The translations under genes were made by a program, and so were the position numbers. Shown here one piece after another: positions 15,422-21,712 of a stretch of 29,873 bases of DNA. The first letter of the stretch is position 1; each line of letters begins with the position of its first letter. The notes below the pieces were generated by a model. That model worked only from the letters and a program-made list of their open reading frames with translations. It was not told the DNA's origin and did no database searches. The stretch spans positions 1-29,873 of the forward strand of contig JBJXDT010000130.1 in the NCBI GenBank assembly GCA_046153505.1, written 5' to 3'. This stretch comes from JBJXDT01 sp046153505. Lineage in GTDB: Bacteria > Pseudomonadota > Gammaproteobacteria > Burkholderiales > Methylophilaceae.

Positions 15422-16216
15422 ATGAAACAATACCACGATCTACTTAACTACGTTTTGGCGCATGGCAACCAAAAAACTGACCGCACTGGCACAGGTACGC
15501 TGTCGGTATTTGGTTATCAAATGCGCTTTAATTTGACTGACGGATTCCCGCTGCTGACCACCAAGAAAGTCCATCTCAAGTCCATTATTCATGAGTTACT
15601 TTGGTTCTTGCAGGGCAGTACTAATATTGCTTATCTCAAAGAAAATGGCGTGCGCATTTGGGATGAATGGGCGGATGAAAACGGCAATTTAGGCCCAGTG
15701 TATGGCTACCAATGGCGCAACTGGCCTAAGCCAGATGGCACGCATGTTGACCAAATTACGCAAGTGGTGAAAGCGATTAAAAAGAACCCTGATTCACGCC
15801 GTTTGATTGTTTCTGCTTGGAACGTGGCAGATGTCGACCAAATGAAATTGCCACCTTGTCATGCGTTTTTTCAGTTTTATGTTGCCGATGGAAAATTAAG
15901 TTGTCAGCTTTATCAACGCAGTGCCGATATATTCTTAGGTGTGCCGTTTAATATTGCTTCATATGCCTTACTTACTATGATGGTGGCGCAGGTGTGTGGG
16001 CTTAAATTGGGTGATTTTGTGCACACGTTAGGCGATGCGCATATTTACAGCAACCACATGGAGCAAGTGCAAGAGCAACTTTCACGTGATATTCGCCCTT
16101 TACCGAAAATGCACATCAATGGTGCGGTAAATGATATTTTTGCATTCAAATTTGAAGATTTCACACTAGAAAACTATGACCCACACCCATCCATTCAGGG
16201 CAAAGTTGCGGTTTAG
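15422..16216 (+). CDS. thyA: Thymidylate synthase
   Basis: Methylates dUMP to dTMP using methylenetetrahydrofolate. The 264-residue product has exactly the E. coli length. It has the nucleophile Cys146 in LPPCHAFFQFYV, the dUMP-binding RSADIFLGVPFNIASYA and the C-terminal closing loop ending GKVAV. DHFR and dCTP deaminase genes further along serve the same pathway. A diverged copy of the last 24 codons occurs 1.25 kb downstream, at 17471-17542. This suggests that this thyA arrived, or was rearranged, together with the segment between the two copies. No clear ribosome binding site is visible, so the start rests on alignment. Confidence 0.97.
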   Translation: MKQYHDLLNYVLAHGNQKTDRTGTGTLSVFGYQMRFNLTDGFPLLTTKKVHLKSIIHELLWFLQGSTNIAYLKENGVRIWDEWADENGNLGPVYGYQWRNWPKPDGTHVDQITQVVKAIKKNPDSRRLIVSAWNVADVDQMKLPPCHAFFQFYVADGKLSCQLYQRSADIFLGVPFNIASYALLTMMVAQVCGLKLGDFVHTLGDAHIYSNHMEQVQEQLSRDIRPLPKMHINGAVNDIFAFKFEDFTLENYDPHPSIQGKVAV

Positions 16217-16330
16217 CGTCCATTATCATCAAACTTTTTAGACTAAACGCAGTCCATGTAATTTGTGTGTATCATTTATATTGTAAATTTGTTAATAATT
16301 TGTAATATTTCAATCACTTATAAATTTTTT

Positions 16331-16344
16331 GGTAATATATTACC
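16331..16344. promoter_or_regulatory. Perfect palindrome upstream of the PepSY gene
   Basis: GGTAATATATTACC is a 14-base perfect palindrome, 42 bases before the PepSY gene start, in a very AT-rich leader. It sits where it could be an operator overlapping the promoter. The gene itself has a good ribosome binding site, AAAGGAGAAG. No regulator can be named. Confidence 0.4.
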
Positions 16345-16385
16345 CTGAATTTTTAGCATTATTTAATCAATAAAGGAGAAGTCAA

Positions 16386-16910
16386 ATGGTTCGTTTATCT
16401 ATTTCTGCATTAATTGCAGCCGCATTTTTTTCAAGTTCAGCCAGTGCTGGTCATGAAACAATTAAGCATGTTTCTTATGACAGTTTAGGTAAATGCGTAA
16501 AAGCTGCATTATCTAAACATGAAGGAACTATTGTTAAGTTGGAAATGAAATCTGAAAAGAAAAAACCAACTTATGAGTTTGATGTTGAATCTGCAGATGG
16601 CACAGCTTGGGACATTGAGTGTGATGTGAAAAGCAGCAAAATCACAGAAGTTGAGCAAGAAGTGAAAGCAGATGACGCTAAATTTAAAGCAGCGGCAAAA
16701 GTTTCTGAAGCAGATGCAAAAGCAACTGCTTTAGCCGCTCATCCTGGTACAGTCGCAGAAACAGAATATGAAATTGAGCCGGATGGTAAAGTGTCATACG
16801 AGTTTGATATTACCGAAGCAGATGGTGAACAAGTTAAAGTAGAAGTGGATGCAACTACTGGTAAAATTGCTGAAACAAGCTACGAAGTCTACCAAATTGG
16901 TAAAGAGTAA
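16386..16910 (+). CDS. Secreted protein with two PepSY domains
   Basis: 174-residue predicted periplasmic protein. The signal peptide spans about residues 1-21 (hydrophobic core ISALIAAAFFSSS, probable cleavage after SASA). Two PepSY-like repeats follow, about 28-92 and 104-165. Each has a helix (LGKCVKAALSKHEGTIV; EADAKATALAAHPGTVA), a strand (KPTYEFDVESADG; KVSYEFDITEADG) and an end of the type VxxxxGKIxE. The mature protein is very rich in Glu, Lys and Asp. PepSY domains are known as inhibitory or binding modules of secreted peptidases and signalling proteins; no specific partner is visible. A strong terminator follows, so it is probably monocistronic. It lies in the segment bounded by the thyA 3'-end copies. 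Confidence 0.85.
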   Translation: MVRLSISALIAAAFFSSSASAGHETIKHVSYDSLGKCVKAALSKHEGTIVKLEMKSEKKKPTYEFDVESADGTAWDIECDVKSSKITEVEQEVKADDAKFKAAAKVSEADAKATALAAHPGTVAETEYEIEPDGKVSYEFDITEADGEQVKVEVDATTGKIAETSYEVYQIGKE

Positions 16911-16950
16911 TCACTTAAATTAATTTTAAATATTAAATTTTTGAACATTA

Positions 16951-16976
16951 AAAAGGCGCTATTAAGCGCCTTTTTT
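16951..16976 (+). terminator. Intrinsic terminator after the PepSY gene
   Basis: AAAAGGCGCT and AGCGCCTTTT form a 10-base-pair hairpin with the 4-base loop ATTA, and the downstream arm runs into six T's. It lies 40 bases after the PepSY stop. The A-run at the left arm could also let it work weakly on the other strand. Confidence 0.9.
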
Positions 16977-17000
16977 ACTTTGTGGATTACAAAATGGGTA

Positions 17001-17062
17001 TCCGTATTTAGTGATTGATAATCAATTTTGTAATTATTCACTAAATCCGTATTGTGTGATTG
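17001..17062. repeat. Direct repeat pair with nested palindromes upstream of mntA
   Basis: TCCGTATTTAGTGATTG (17001-17017) recurs as TCCGTATTGTGTGATTG (17046-17062), 15 of 17 bases the same and 45 bases apart. Between and across them are the inverted repeat ATTTAGTGA/TCACTAAAT (17006-17014 and 17038-17046) and the perfect palindrome ATTGATAATCAAT (17014-17026). The cluster lies 59 bases upstream of the nucleotidyltransferase gene. It may be an operator for the module or a recombination scar. Confidence 0.5.
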
Positions 17063-17120
17063 TTAAAAAGTATTTGGAGTTATTTCAAAATATCAAGGTA
17101 TCCTAACTTAGGAAAAACTT

Positions 17121-17414
17121 ATGAAACCATCTGATGTGCTAAAAATGAATCGTAATGAAATTCGCAGGATTGTCGAATTTAATGATGCTTGCAATCCAAG
17201 AATTTTTGGATCAACAGTTCGCGGTGAAGATAATGAGGATAGCGATCTAGATATTCTTGTTGACCCAATTCATGGAAAAACAACGCTAATGAGTCTTGTT
17301 GGTATAGAGTTTGAATTATCCTCACTTTTAGGGGTAAAAGTAGACGTTCAAACACCGTTAGCATTGTCTGAGCGCTTTCGCAATAATGTTCTGAAGGAGG
17401 CTATGCCAGTATGA
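17121..17414 (+). CDS. MntA-type minimal nucleotidyltransferase (antitoxin-like)
   Basis: 97-residue minimal nucleotidyltransferase of the MNT family. Many such proteins are antitoxins of HEPN ribonucleases, which they inactivate by adding nucleotides. The catalytic signature is complete: FGSTVRGEDNEDSDLDILVD gives the GS motif and the DxD pair, and a third acidic residue is in KVDVQTP. The start has an AGGAAAA ribosome binding site. Its last codons contain AAGGAGG, and an ATG overlaps its stop (ATGA), exactly where a HEPN partner usually begins. That downstream frame is only 43 codons and lacks a HEPN domain, so the module is orphaned or broken. Transfer with the surrounding segment is likely. 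Confidence 0.85.
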   Translation: MKPSDVLKMNRNEIRRIVEFNDACNPRIFGSTVRGEDNEDSDLDILVDPIHGKTTLMSLVGIEFELSSLLGVKVDVQTPLALSERFRNNVLKEAMPV

Positions 17415-17542
17415 GTAACAACAATTCGGACATTGAAAAATGTCTTAATTATTGGAGGAAGTCCATTGGTTTTAAGTTTGAAGGCTTTACTTTGGAAAAC
17501 TACGACCCATATCCTACGATTAAAGCGGCTGTTGCGGTATAA
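17411..17542 (+). pseudogene. 43-codon chimera: start of a lost partner gene fused to a thyA 3'-end remnant
   Basis: The ATG overlaps the mntA stop by the usual ATGA, with AAGGAGG 10 bases upstream, so it is probably translated. Residues 1-20 (MSNNNSDIEKCLNYWRKSIG) match nothing I recognise and may be the first codons of a HEPN toxin. Residues 21-43 (FKFEGFTLENYDPYPTIK then AAVAV) are clearly the C-terminus of a thymidylate synthase, in frame, down to the stop. A deletion or recombination joined the two. The product cannot be a thymidylate synthase or a HEPN nuclease; it may be simply a relic. Confidence 0.7.
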
Positions 17543-17552
17543 GTTTTAGACG

Positions 17553-17589
17553 AAAAAAGAGGCTGCCTCATGCTAGTAAGGCAGCCTCT
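17553..17589 (-). terminator. Intrinsic terminator of the EF-hand gene
   Basis: An 11-base-pair perfect hairpin (AGAGGCTGCCT at 17558-17568 with AGGCAGCCTCT at 17579-17589, loop of 10). Read on the minus strand it is followed by six T's (the A-run at 17553-17558). It lies about 40 bases beyond the stop of the minus-strand EF-hand gene. Confidence 0.88.
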
Positions 17590-17619
17590 ACTTGTGATTC
17601 TCAGGGGTAAATCACAAGT
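17590..17619 (-). other. Second hairpin in tandem, just downstream of the EF-hand gene
   Basis: ACTTGTGATT (17590-17599) and AATCACAAGT (17610-17619) form a 10-base-pair perfect stem with a 10-base loop, directly abutting the terminator hairpin. On the minus strand it would be the first structure met after the stop codon of the EF-hand gene, 12 bases away. It has no T-tract, so it may be a 3'-end stabilising stem rather than a terminator. Confidence 0.6.
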
Positions 17620-17630
17620 AACCTAAACGT

Positions 17631-18032
17631 TTAATTTGTTACTGGTGTCACCGCAGATGGCTCTGTAGTGGTTTTGCTCACCAAAGTTGCTTTGTAAGCT
17701 GCGTATTCGTCAGCGGCAATCATGCCATCATGATTTACATCCGTAGCGTCAAACTGCATGGCTAATGCTCTATCTTTCACCGCTTCTTTAAGAGATAATT
17801 TACCATCGCCATTGCCATCTAAACGCTTGAAATCAGCATCAACAGGCGCTTTAGTCATCGCATCTGCAGGCTTTGCTTCGGTTGCTTTAACTTCAGCTAA
17901 TTTGATTTTTCCTTCGTTGGCAACACTTTTGGTTTCTGCAAACGCGGGAGTGATTAGACCCGCCATAAATAGGGTGGAAATAATTCCAGTCAATATCGGA
18001 CTAATTATTTTGCGTGAAAAATTAAAATTCAT
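17631..18032 (-). CDS. Secreted two-EF-hand calcium-binding protein
   Basis: 133-residue predicted periplasmic protein. A signal peptide covers about residues 1-32 (hydrophobic LTGIISTLFMAGLITP, cleavage after AFA). A Lys/Ala linker follows, then two EF-hand loops with canonical ligand spacing. The loops are DGNGDGKLSLKE (72-83) and DVNHDGMIAADE (98-109), each ending in Glu. The tail is Thr/Pro/Val-rich. The start chosen has GAGGAG 7 bases upstream; an in-frame TTG five codons earlier would overlap that site. The gene is preceded by a near-consensus sigma-54 promoter and two GlrR-type sites and is followed by a strong terminator. It is thus probably a single-gene unit controlled by the GlrKR system encoded next to it. 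Its physiological role is unknown; calcium sensing or buffering at the envelope is plausible. Confidence 0.88.
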   Translation of the reverse strand: MNFNFSRKIISPILTGIISTLFMAGLITPAFAETKSVANEGKIKLAEVKATEAKPADAMTKAPVDADFKRLDGNGDGKLSLKEAVKDRALAMQFDATDVNHDGMIAADEYAAYKATLVSKTTTEPSAVTPVTN

Positions 18033-18088
18033 AACTGTACTCCTCAAGCTTATTAAAATTTTGCAACCTGGGATTGCATTGTAATATT

Positions 18089-18105
18089 AGCGAAGTTCGT
18101 GCCAA
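18089..18105 (-). promoter_or_regulatory. Sigma-54 promoter of the EF-hand gene
   Basis: Read on the minus strand the sequence is TTGGCACG, four bases, TCGCT. The known sigma-54 (RpoN) consensus is TTGGCACG-N4-TTGCT, so the -24 element is perfect and the -12 element differs in one base, keeping the GC. The spacing between GG and GC is correct. The expected transcription start is near 18078, giving a leader of about 45 bases with a good ribosome binding site. Confidence 0.85.
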
Positions 18106-18167
18106 CATTTTTAATATAATAAAATCAATAAGTTATATGAAATTACATTTTTAATGGGCTTAAAATA

Positions 18168-18185
18168 TGTCGCTAATGTACGACA
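18168..18185. promoter_or_regulatory. Candidate GlrR binding site 1 (TGTC-N10-GACA)
   Basis: TGTCGCTAATGTACGACA has the TGTC-N10-GACA form known for E. coli GlrR. It lies about 98 bases upstream of the predicted sigma-54 start site, a usual enhancer distance. It shares a 15-base exact block (TAAAATATGTCGCTA) with site 2. Confidence 0.75.
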
Positions 18186-18232
18186 TTTTGATTTGGTGGA
18201 TTGCTAACTTGTTGAATTGAAACAATAAAATA

Positions 18233-18250
18233 TGTCGCTATTTGGCGACA
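18233..18250. promoter_or_regulatory. Candidate GlrR binding site 2 (TGTC-N10-GACA)
   Basis: TGTCGCTATTTGGCGACA also fits TGTC-N10-GACA, with a fuller 6+6 palindrome. It is exactly 65 bases from site 1 and about 163 bases upstream of the predicted start, just after the glrR stop. On the minus strand it could also fold as a hairpin and help end glrR transcripts, but the following T-run is broken. Confidence 0.7.
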
Positions 18251-18277
18251 AAAATACAGAAGAAAATTTACATAAAC

Positions 18278-19630
18278 TTAGTCATTGTTTTTAAAGGCAT
18301 TTGCTTCAATATGGTGGCGTTCTAAAAGTCGATAAAACTCAGTTCGATTGCGTTTTGCTAGTTTCGCAGCTTGCGTAACATTGCCTTGTGTGGCCTTGAG
18401 TAGGCTTACGAGGTAATTTTGCTCAAAATGTTGTCTTGCGACATCAAATGGAATAATGGTATTAGATGCTTCTTGCAAGGCTTTTTGCAACAAATTGGCG
18501 GGGATAATCTGTGTGGTCGTTAGCACAACGGTTTGCTCAACAATATTTTGTAACTGCCTTACATTACCTGGCCAGTTTGCTGAAATCAATATTTCTAAAG
18601 CCTCTGGGGCAAAGCTGTGCACTTTTTTCTTATACTTTTTGTTAAAACTCTGGATAAAGTGGTTGGCTAGCAAACTAATATCTTCGCGGCGATTCGCTAG
18701 GCTTGGAATCTCCAACCCAACGACATTGATGCGGTAAAATAAATCTTCGCGAAAGCGTCCTTCATGCATTTCTTTTGCTAAGTCGCGGTGTGTAGCAGAG
18801 ATCAGGCGCACATCAATGCTGACATCATTTGTGCTGCCTACCGGGCGTATTACGCGTTCTTGCAATGCGCGCAATACTTTAACTTGCAGTGCTTGGGGCA
18901 TATCGCCAATTTCATCCAAAAATAGCGTACCGCCAGTTGCGCTTTCAAATAAGCCCACATGATTTTTAACCGCACCAGTAAAAGCACCTTTACTATGCCC
19001 AAACAGTTCTGATTCAAGTAAGTTTTCTGGGATTGCGCCGCAGTTAATGGCAACAAAAGCATTGTTGTAGCGCGGGCTGGCATTGTGGATGGCACGTGCT
19101 AGTAGCTCTTTACCTGAACCGCTTTCGCCTTGTATAAACACGCTGGCATCGGTTGCCGCGACCAATTTGGCTTGGCCGAGCAGATTTTCCATCTGCGGAC
19201 TACGTGTAAGAATCTCTTCGCGCCAGCTGGCATTTTCCGTGTCATATTCTACTGCTTGCGTACCGCTCAAGCGCAAAGCGGCGGCCACTTGCTGTAATAG
19301 TTCTTGGCTATCAAACGGTTTGGTTAAAAAACCAAATACGCCGCGTTGTGTTGCGCGTACTGCATCTGGAATCGAGCCGTGCGCGGTTAAAATAATCACC
19401 GGTAAAGTGGGGTGTGCTTGGTGAACTGCCTCCAACAAGGCCATGCCGTCCATTGCAGGCATGCGCAAATCGCTAATGACCAGATCTGGGCGTTGCAGAG
19501 AAATTGCTGACATCGCTTCTACACCATTGGAGGCAGTTGTAGTGTGATGGCCTGCAGCTGCAAGGCGCATACTGATCAGTTTAAGAATGTCTTGGTCGTC
19601 ATCAACGATGAGAATCTGAGATTTTCGCAT
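18278..19630 (-). CDS. glrR: Sigma-54-dependent response regulator GlrR
   Basis: 450-residue NtrC-family activator. The receiver domain (about 5-120) has the acidic pocket VDDD and phospho-acceptor Asp54 in ISDLRMP, with the Lys in FLTKPF. The AAA+ domain (about 145-380) has Walker A GESGSGKE, the sigma-54-contacting loop GAFTGA and Walker B GTLFLDEIGDM. The C-terminal Fis-type helix-turn-helix has NVTQAAKLAKRNRTEFYRLL. All catalytic motifs are intact. It follows the lipoprotein gene by 2 bases and completes a glrK-qseG-glrR operon like that of E. coli, where GlrR activates glmY and rpoE promoters. Two matching binding sites lie just past its 3' end in front of the EF-hand gene. Confidence 0.94.
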   Translation of the reverse strand: MRKSQILIVDDDQDILKLISMRLAAAGHHTTTASNGVEAMSAISLQRPDLVISDLRMPAMDGMALLEAVHQAHPTLPVIILTAHGSIPDAVRATQRGVFGFLTKPFDSQELLQQVAAALRLSGTQAVEYDTENASWREEILTRSPQMENLLGQAKLVAATDASVFIQGESGSGKELLARAIHNASPRYNNAFVAINCGAIPENLLESELFGHSKGAFTGAVKNHVGLFESATGGTLFLDEIGDMPQALQVKVLRALQERVIRPVGSTNDVSIDVRLISATHRDLAKEMHEGRFREDLFYRINVVGLEIPSLANRREDISLLANHFIQSFNKKYKKKVHSFAPEALEILISANWPGNVRQLQNIVEQTVVLTTTQIIPANLLQKALQEASNTIIPFDVARQHFEQNYLVSLLKATQGNVTQAAKLAKRNRTEFYRLLERHHIEANAFKNND

Positions 19631-19632
19631 AC

Positions 19633-20199
19633 TTATTGTTTGCTACGCTCGGTCATGGTCTTTTCAATATTTTTTAATTCGTTTAATTTTTGCTCTAGCG
19701 CTTCATTTTTAAGCTGCAGGCTTTCAATTTTTTGTTGAAAAGACTCTAATTTCTTTGCGTCATCACGCGTTTTCTGCTGTTGTTTGACATCATCCTGAGC
19801 GTATTCGTACAACAAGCCAAGAAGGGTGTTTTCTTGTGGTTCTAGGCTCTCATCTCGCAACAGCTCTTGCAATAAATTTTGTGCTTTTGCTGGATCGCGC
19901 AAACGGCTGGTTGGCAATGCCAGCATAATAGCAAGCTTTGTACGCAAAACTAGGCTGTTTTTGCTTTCTGCCAAAGCCTGATTGTTGCTTGTGTATACCT
20001 TTTTCTGCGCATCTGGGGCAAGGTTTGAGTAACTCTCAATAAACGCCAGTAGCTCATCCAAGCGCTCGCGCTTTCCGTTAATAATTTTAGTGATACTCTC
20101 GGAAAGCCCGCCGTTGTTAGGTTTCACGCCACCGCTCTTTGCAACGCATCCACTTAACAGGGTTAGCAAACAACACAATACTAATACTTTTAAACGCAT
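19633..20199 (-). CDS. QseG/YfhG-like lipoprotein of the glrKR operon
   Basis: 188-residue lipoprotein: signal peptide with lipobox LLSGC (cysteine at about residue 18), a helical region (about 35-130) and a C-terminal coiled coil (about 140-180, KLESFQQKIESLQLKNEALE). It sits between the sensor kinase and the regulator exactly as qseG (yfhG) does in E. coli, where QseG is an outer-membrane lipoprotein that interacts with the kinase. Sequence likeness to QseG beyond layout is modest by eye, so I give no symbol. It starts 8 bases after glrK and ends 2 bases before glrR. Confidence 0.78.
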   Translation of the reverse strand: MRLKVLVLCCLLTLLSGCVAKSGGVKPNNGGLSESITKIINGKRERLDELLAFIESYSNLAPDAQKKVYTSNNQALAESKNSLVLRTKLAIMLALPTSRLRDPAKAQNLLQELLRDESLEPQENTLLGLLYEYAQDDVKQQQKTRDDAKKLESFQQKIESLQLKNEALEQKLNELKNIEKTMTERSKQ

Positions 20200-20207
20200 T
20201 ACTTCCC

Positions 20208-21650
20208 CTATATTCCTATTGGCAACTGCACTACGAAATGCGCACCCTGATAATGTGTCCCAATTTCTGGAGGCAACAGGCTGATGTTGCCACCGTGTAT
20301 TTCTACTAAATCTTTTGCAATGGTTAATCCTAGACCGCTGCTACTAATAAGGCTTTTATTAATTGCAGAGCCACGATAAAACGGATCGAATAATTTATCC
20401 TGATCTTCTTTTGCTAAACCTGGGCCACTATCCTGTACCTCAATCATAAGCCATTTTTTATCTCGTGCAGCACTTACTTTTATATGCCCCGCATCGGGCG
20501 TATATTTCACAGCATTGGAGATTAGATTATCCAAAATGATCGTAAGTTTCTCACCATCTGCAATAACTTCTTGCACGTCAAAGTGTGTTTCAGTTTCGAT
20601 TTGTTTGTTACGAATGCTCAGTGCGTGCGCATCAATCACTTTGTTGATTAAGCTGGGAATCTCAAGCCCTTGCAAGTTAAGTTTTGGCTGTAACGCCTCC
20701 ACACGGGTGTAATTGAGCAAGTTTTCAATCATTTTTTGTAAACGCACACTATTGTCACGCAAAATGTGTGTGATTTCTGCCTGTTGTGTCGTTAGCGCGC
20801 CACCAATACCATCGTTTAGCAACTCGGTAGCTTCTCTAATCGCAGTGAGTGGCGTTTTAAGCTCATGCGAAACATGTCGCAAAAATTGCTGCTTTTGTAT
20901 GTTCAAATCTTTAAGCTCTCCGCGTAGCCAATCTAAGCGCTGACCTAAAACGCGCAAATCGCCAGGCCCGTCAATCGAAATCGGCGCATCAAGCTGACCT
21001 TCGCCAAGGCTGCGGATTGCATTGTCCATGCGCCTAATCGGGCGTGCGAGTAAAAATGTTATCGCAGCCGCCATCAGCAAGGTTAAGGGAATTAGCACCA
21101 AACTTTGTAAAAACAGATTTCTTTGCGTTTTTAGTGCTGCACGGCGCAGTTGTGTTGAAGCACTATCAATCGCGCGATTGTTTTCGCTAATAATTGCCTC
21201 AATTTGTTGTGAAAGCAAGTCAAAATTGTCTAAAAATCCAAGCGTTACTGCATAGGTATTTTTGGCATCAACAATATCAATATTTAATTGCTTTGTCTGT
21301 AGAGTCAGCGTGTGTAGTTTTTCTTGCAGAGAAGTATTTGTGGTGTGCTGCTCTAATTGCATGGTGGCCGCATTAAATTTGCTATTGGCCTGCTGATAAT
21401 TGCTGAATAAAACATCGTCTTGCAGCACAAAATATTGCCTAATACCACGCTCCATCAAGTGCAATTGTTCTTGTAAAACCCGACCTGCGCGTGTGGTTTC
21501 TACCGCATTAGAGATGGTCAATTCACTTTGTTTTGCCAGCTTGTCGAAGGCAATATTAGCGTTAATAAACGCCAGCAAAAGCGGTAAAGTAGCGAAGGCG
21601 AAGCCTATCAGCAACAACTTTAAAAAAGAACTGGGATAGCGAATTCGCAA
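20208..21650 (-). CDS. glrK: Sensor histidine kinase GlrK (QseE-like)
   Basis: 480-residue membrane kinase with a helix at about 9-30, a helical periplasmic sensor domain (about 31-180) and a second helix at about 184-205. A HAMP domain begins RPIRRMDNAIRSLGEG. The HisKA domain has the phospho-accepting His in FLRHVSHELKTPLTAIREA. The ATPase domain has the N box ILDNLISNAVKYT, G1 VQDSGPGLAKED, F FDPFYRG and G2 SSGLGLTIAKDLVEIHGG. All boxes are intact. It leads the three-gene operon. The signal is unknown; E. coli GlrK responds to envelope conditions. Its start lies 62 bases from the divergent folA. Confidence 0.92.
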   Translation of the reverse strand: MRIRYPSSFLKLLLIGFAFATLPLLLAFINANIAFDKLAKQSELTISNAVETTRAGRVLQEQLHLMERGIRQYFVLQDDVLFSNYQQANSKFNAATMQLEQHTTNTSLQEKLHTLTLQTKQLNIDIVDAKNTYAVTLGFLDNFDLLSQQIEAIISENNRAIDSASTQLRRAALKTQRNLFLQSLVLIPLTLLMAAAITFLLARPIRRMDNAIRSLGEGQLDAPISIDGPGDLRVLGQRLDWLRGELKDLNIQKQQFLRHVSHELKTPLTAIREATELLNDGIGGALTTQQAEITHILRDNSVRLQKMIENLLNYTRVEALQPKLNLQGLEIPSLINKVIDAHALSIRNKQIETETHFDVQEVIADGEKLTIILDNLISNAVKYTPDAGHIKVSAARDKKWLMIEVQDSGPGLAKEDQDKLFDPFYRGSAINKSLISSSGLGLTIAKDLVEIHGGNISLLPPEIGTHYQGAHFVVQLPIGI

Positions 21651-21700
21651 AGCTTAACTCTCAATTTTGGGCACGCGTTTTTGGTACATTCAACATCTAG

Positions 21701-21706
21701 TATAAT
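21701..21706 (+). promoter_or_regulatory. Probable folA -10 element
   Basis: A perfect TATAAT preceded by TAG (an extended-like context) ends 6 bases before the folA ATG. A -35 element is weak (TTTTTG, 17 bases upstream). The expected transcription start falls on or next to the ATG, which implies a leaderless or nearly leaderless mRNA. In agreement, no Shine-Dalgarno sequence is seen. Confidence 0.55.
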
Positions 21707-21712
21707 GCCAAA

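Larger units (their letters stand above)
16217..17542. other. Probable inserted or recombined segment bounded by thyA 3'-end copies
   Basis: The segment between the intact thyA stop and a diverged second copy of the thyA 3' end carries a PepSY-domain gene, an intrinsic terminator, repeats and a MntA-type gene. 17 of 23 C-terminal residues agree between the copies, and about 49 of 72 bases by my alignment. Much of the difference is at third codon positions. The remnant is therefore homologous but not a recent duplicate. The simplest reading is replacement of a resident thyA by a foreign thyA with its downstream flank, leaving the old 3' end behind. No integrase or transposase is present. Confidence 0.5.

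Noticed and set aside
16217..17542. Integrative element with attachment sites at thyA
   Set aside because: The two thyA ends are too diverged to be att repeats of a recent element and no integrase is present, so I call it a recombined segment rather than a mobile element.
18233..18250. Reading the palindrome after glrR only as a terminator
   Set aside because: It could fold, but the T-run is interrupted. Two copies share the same TGTC-N10-GACA form and a 15-base block at enhancer distance from a sigma-54 promoter, which fits binding sites better. A double role is not excluded.
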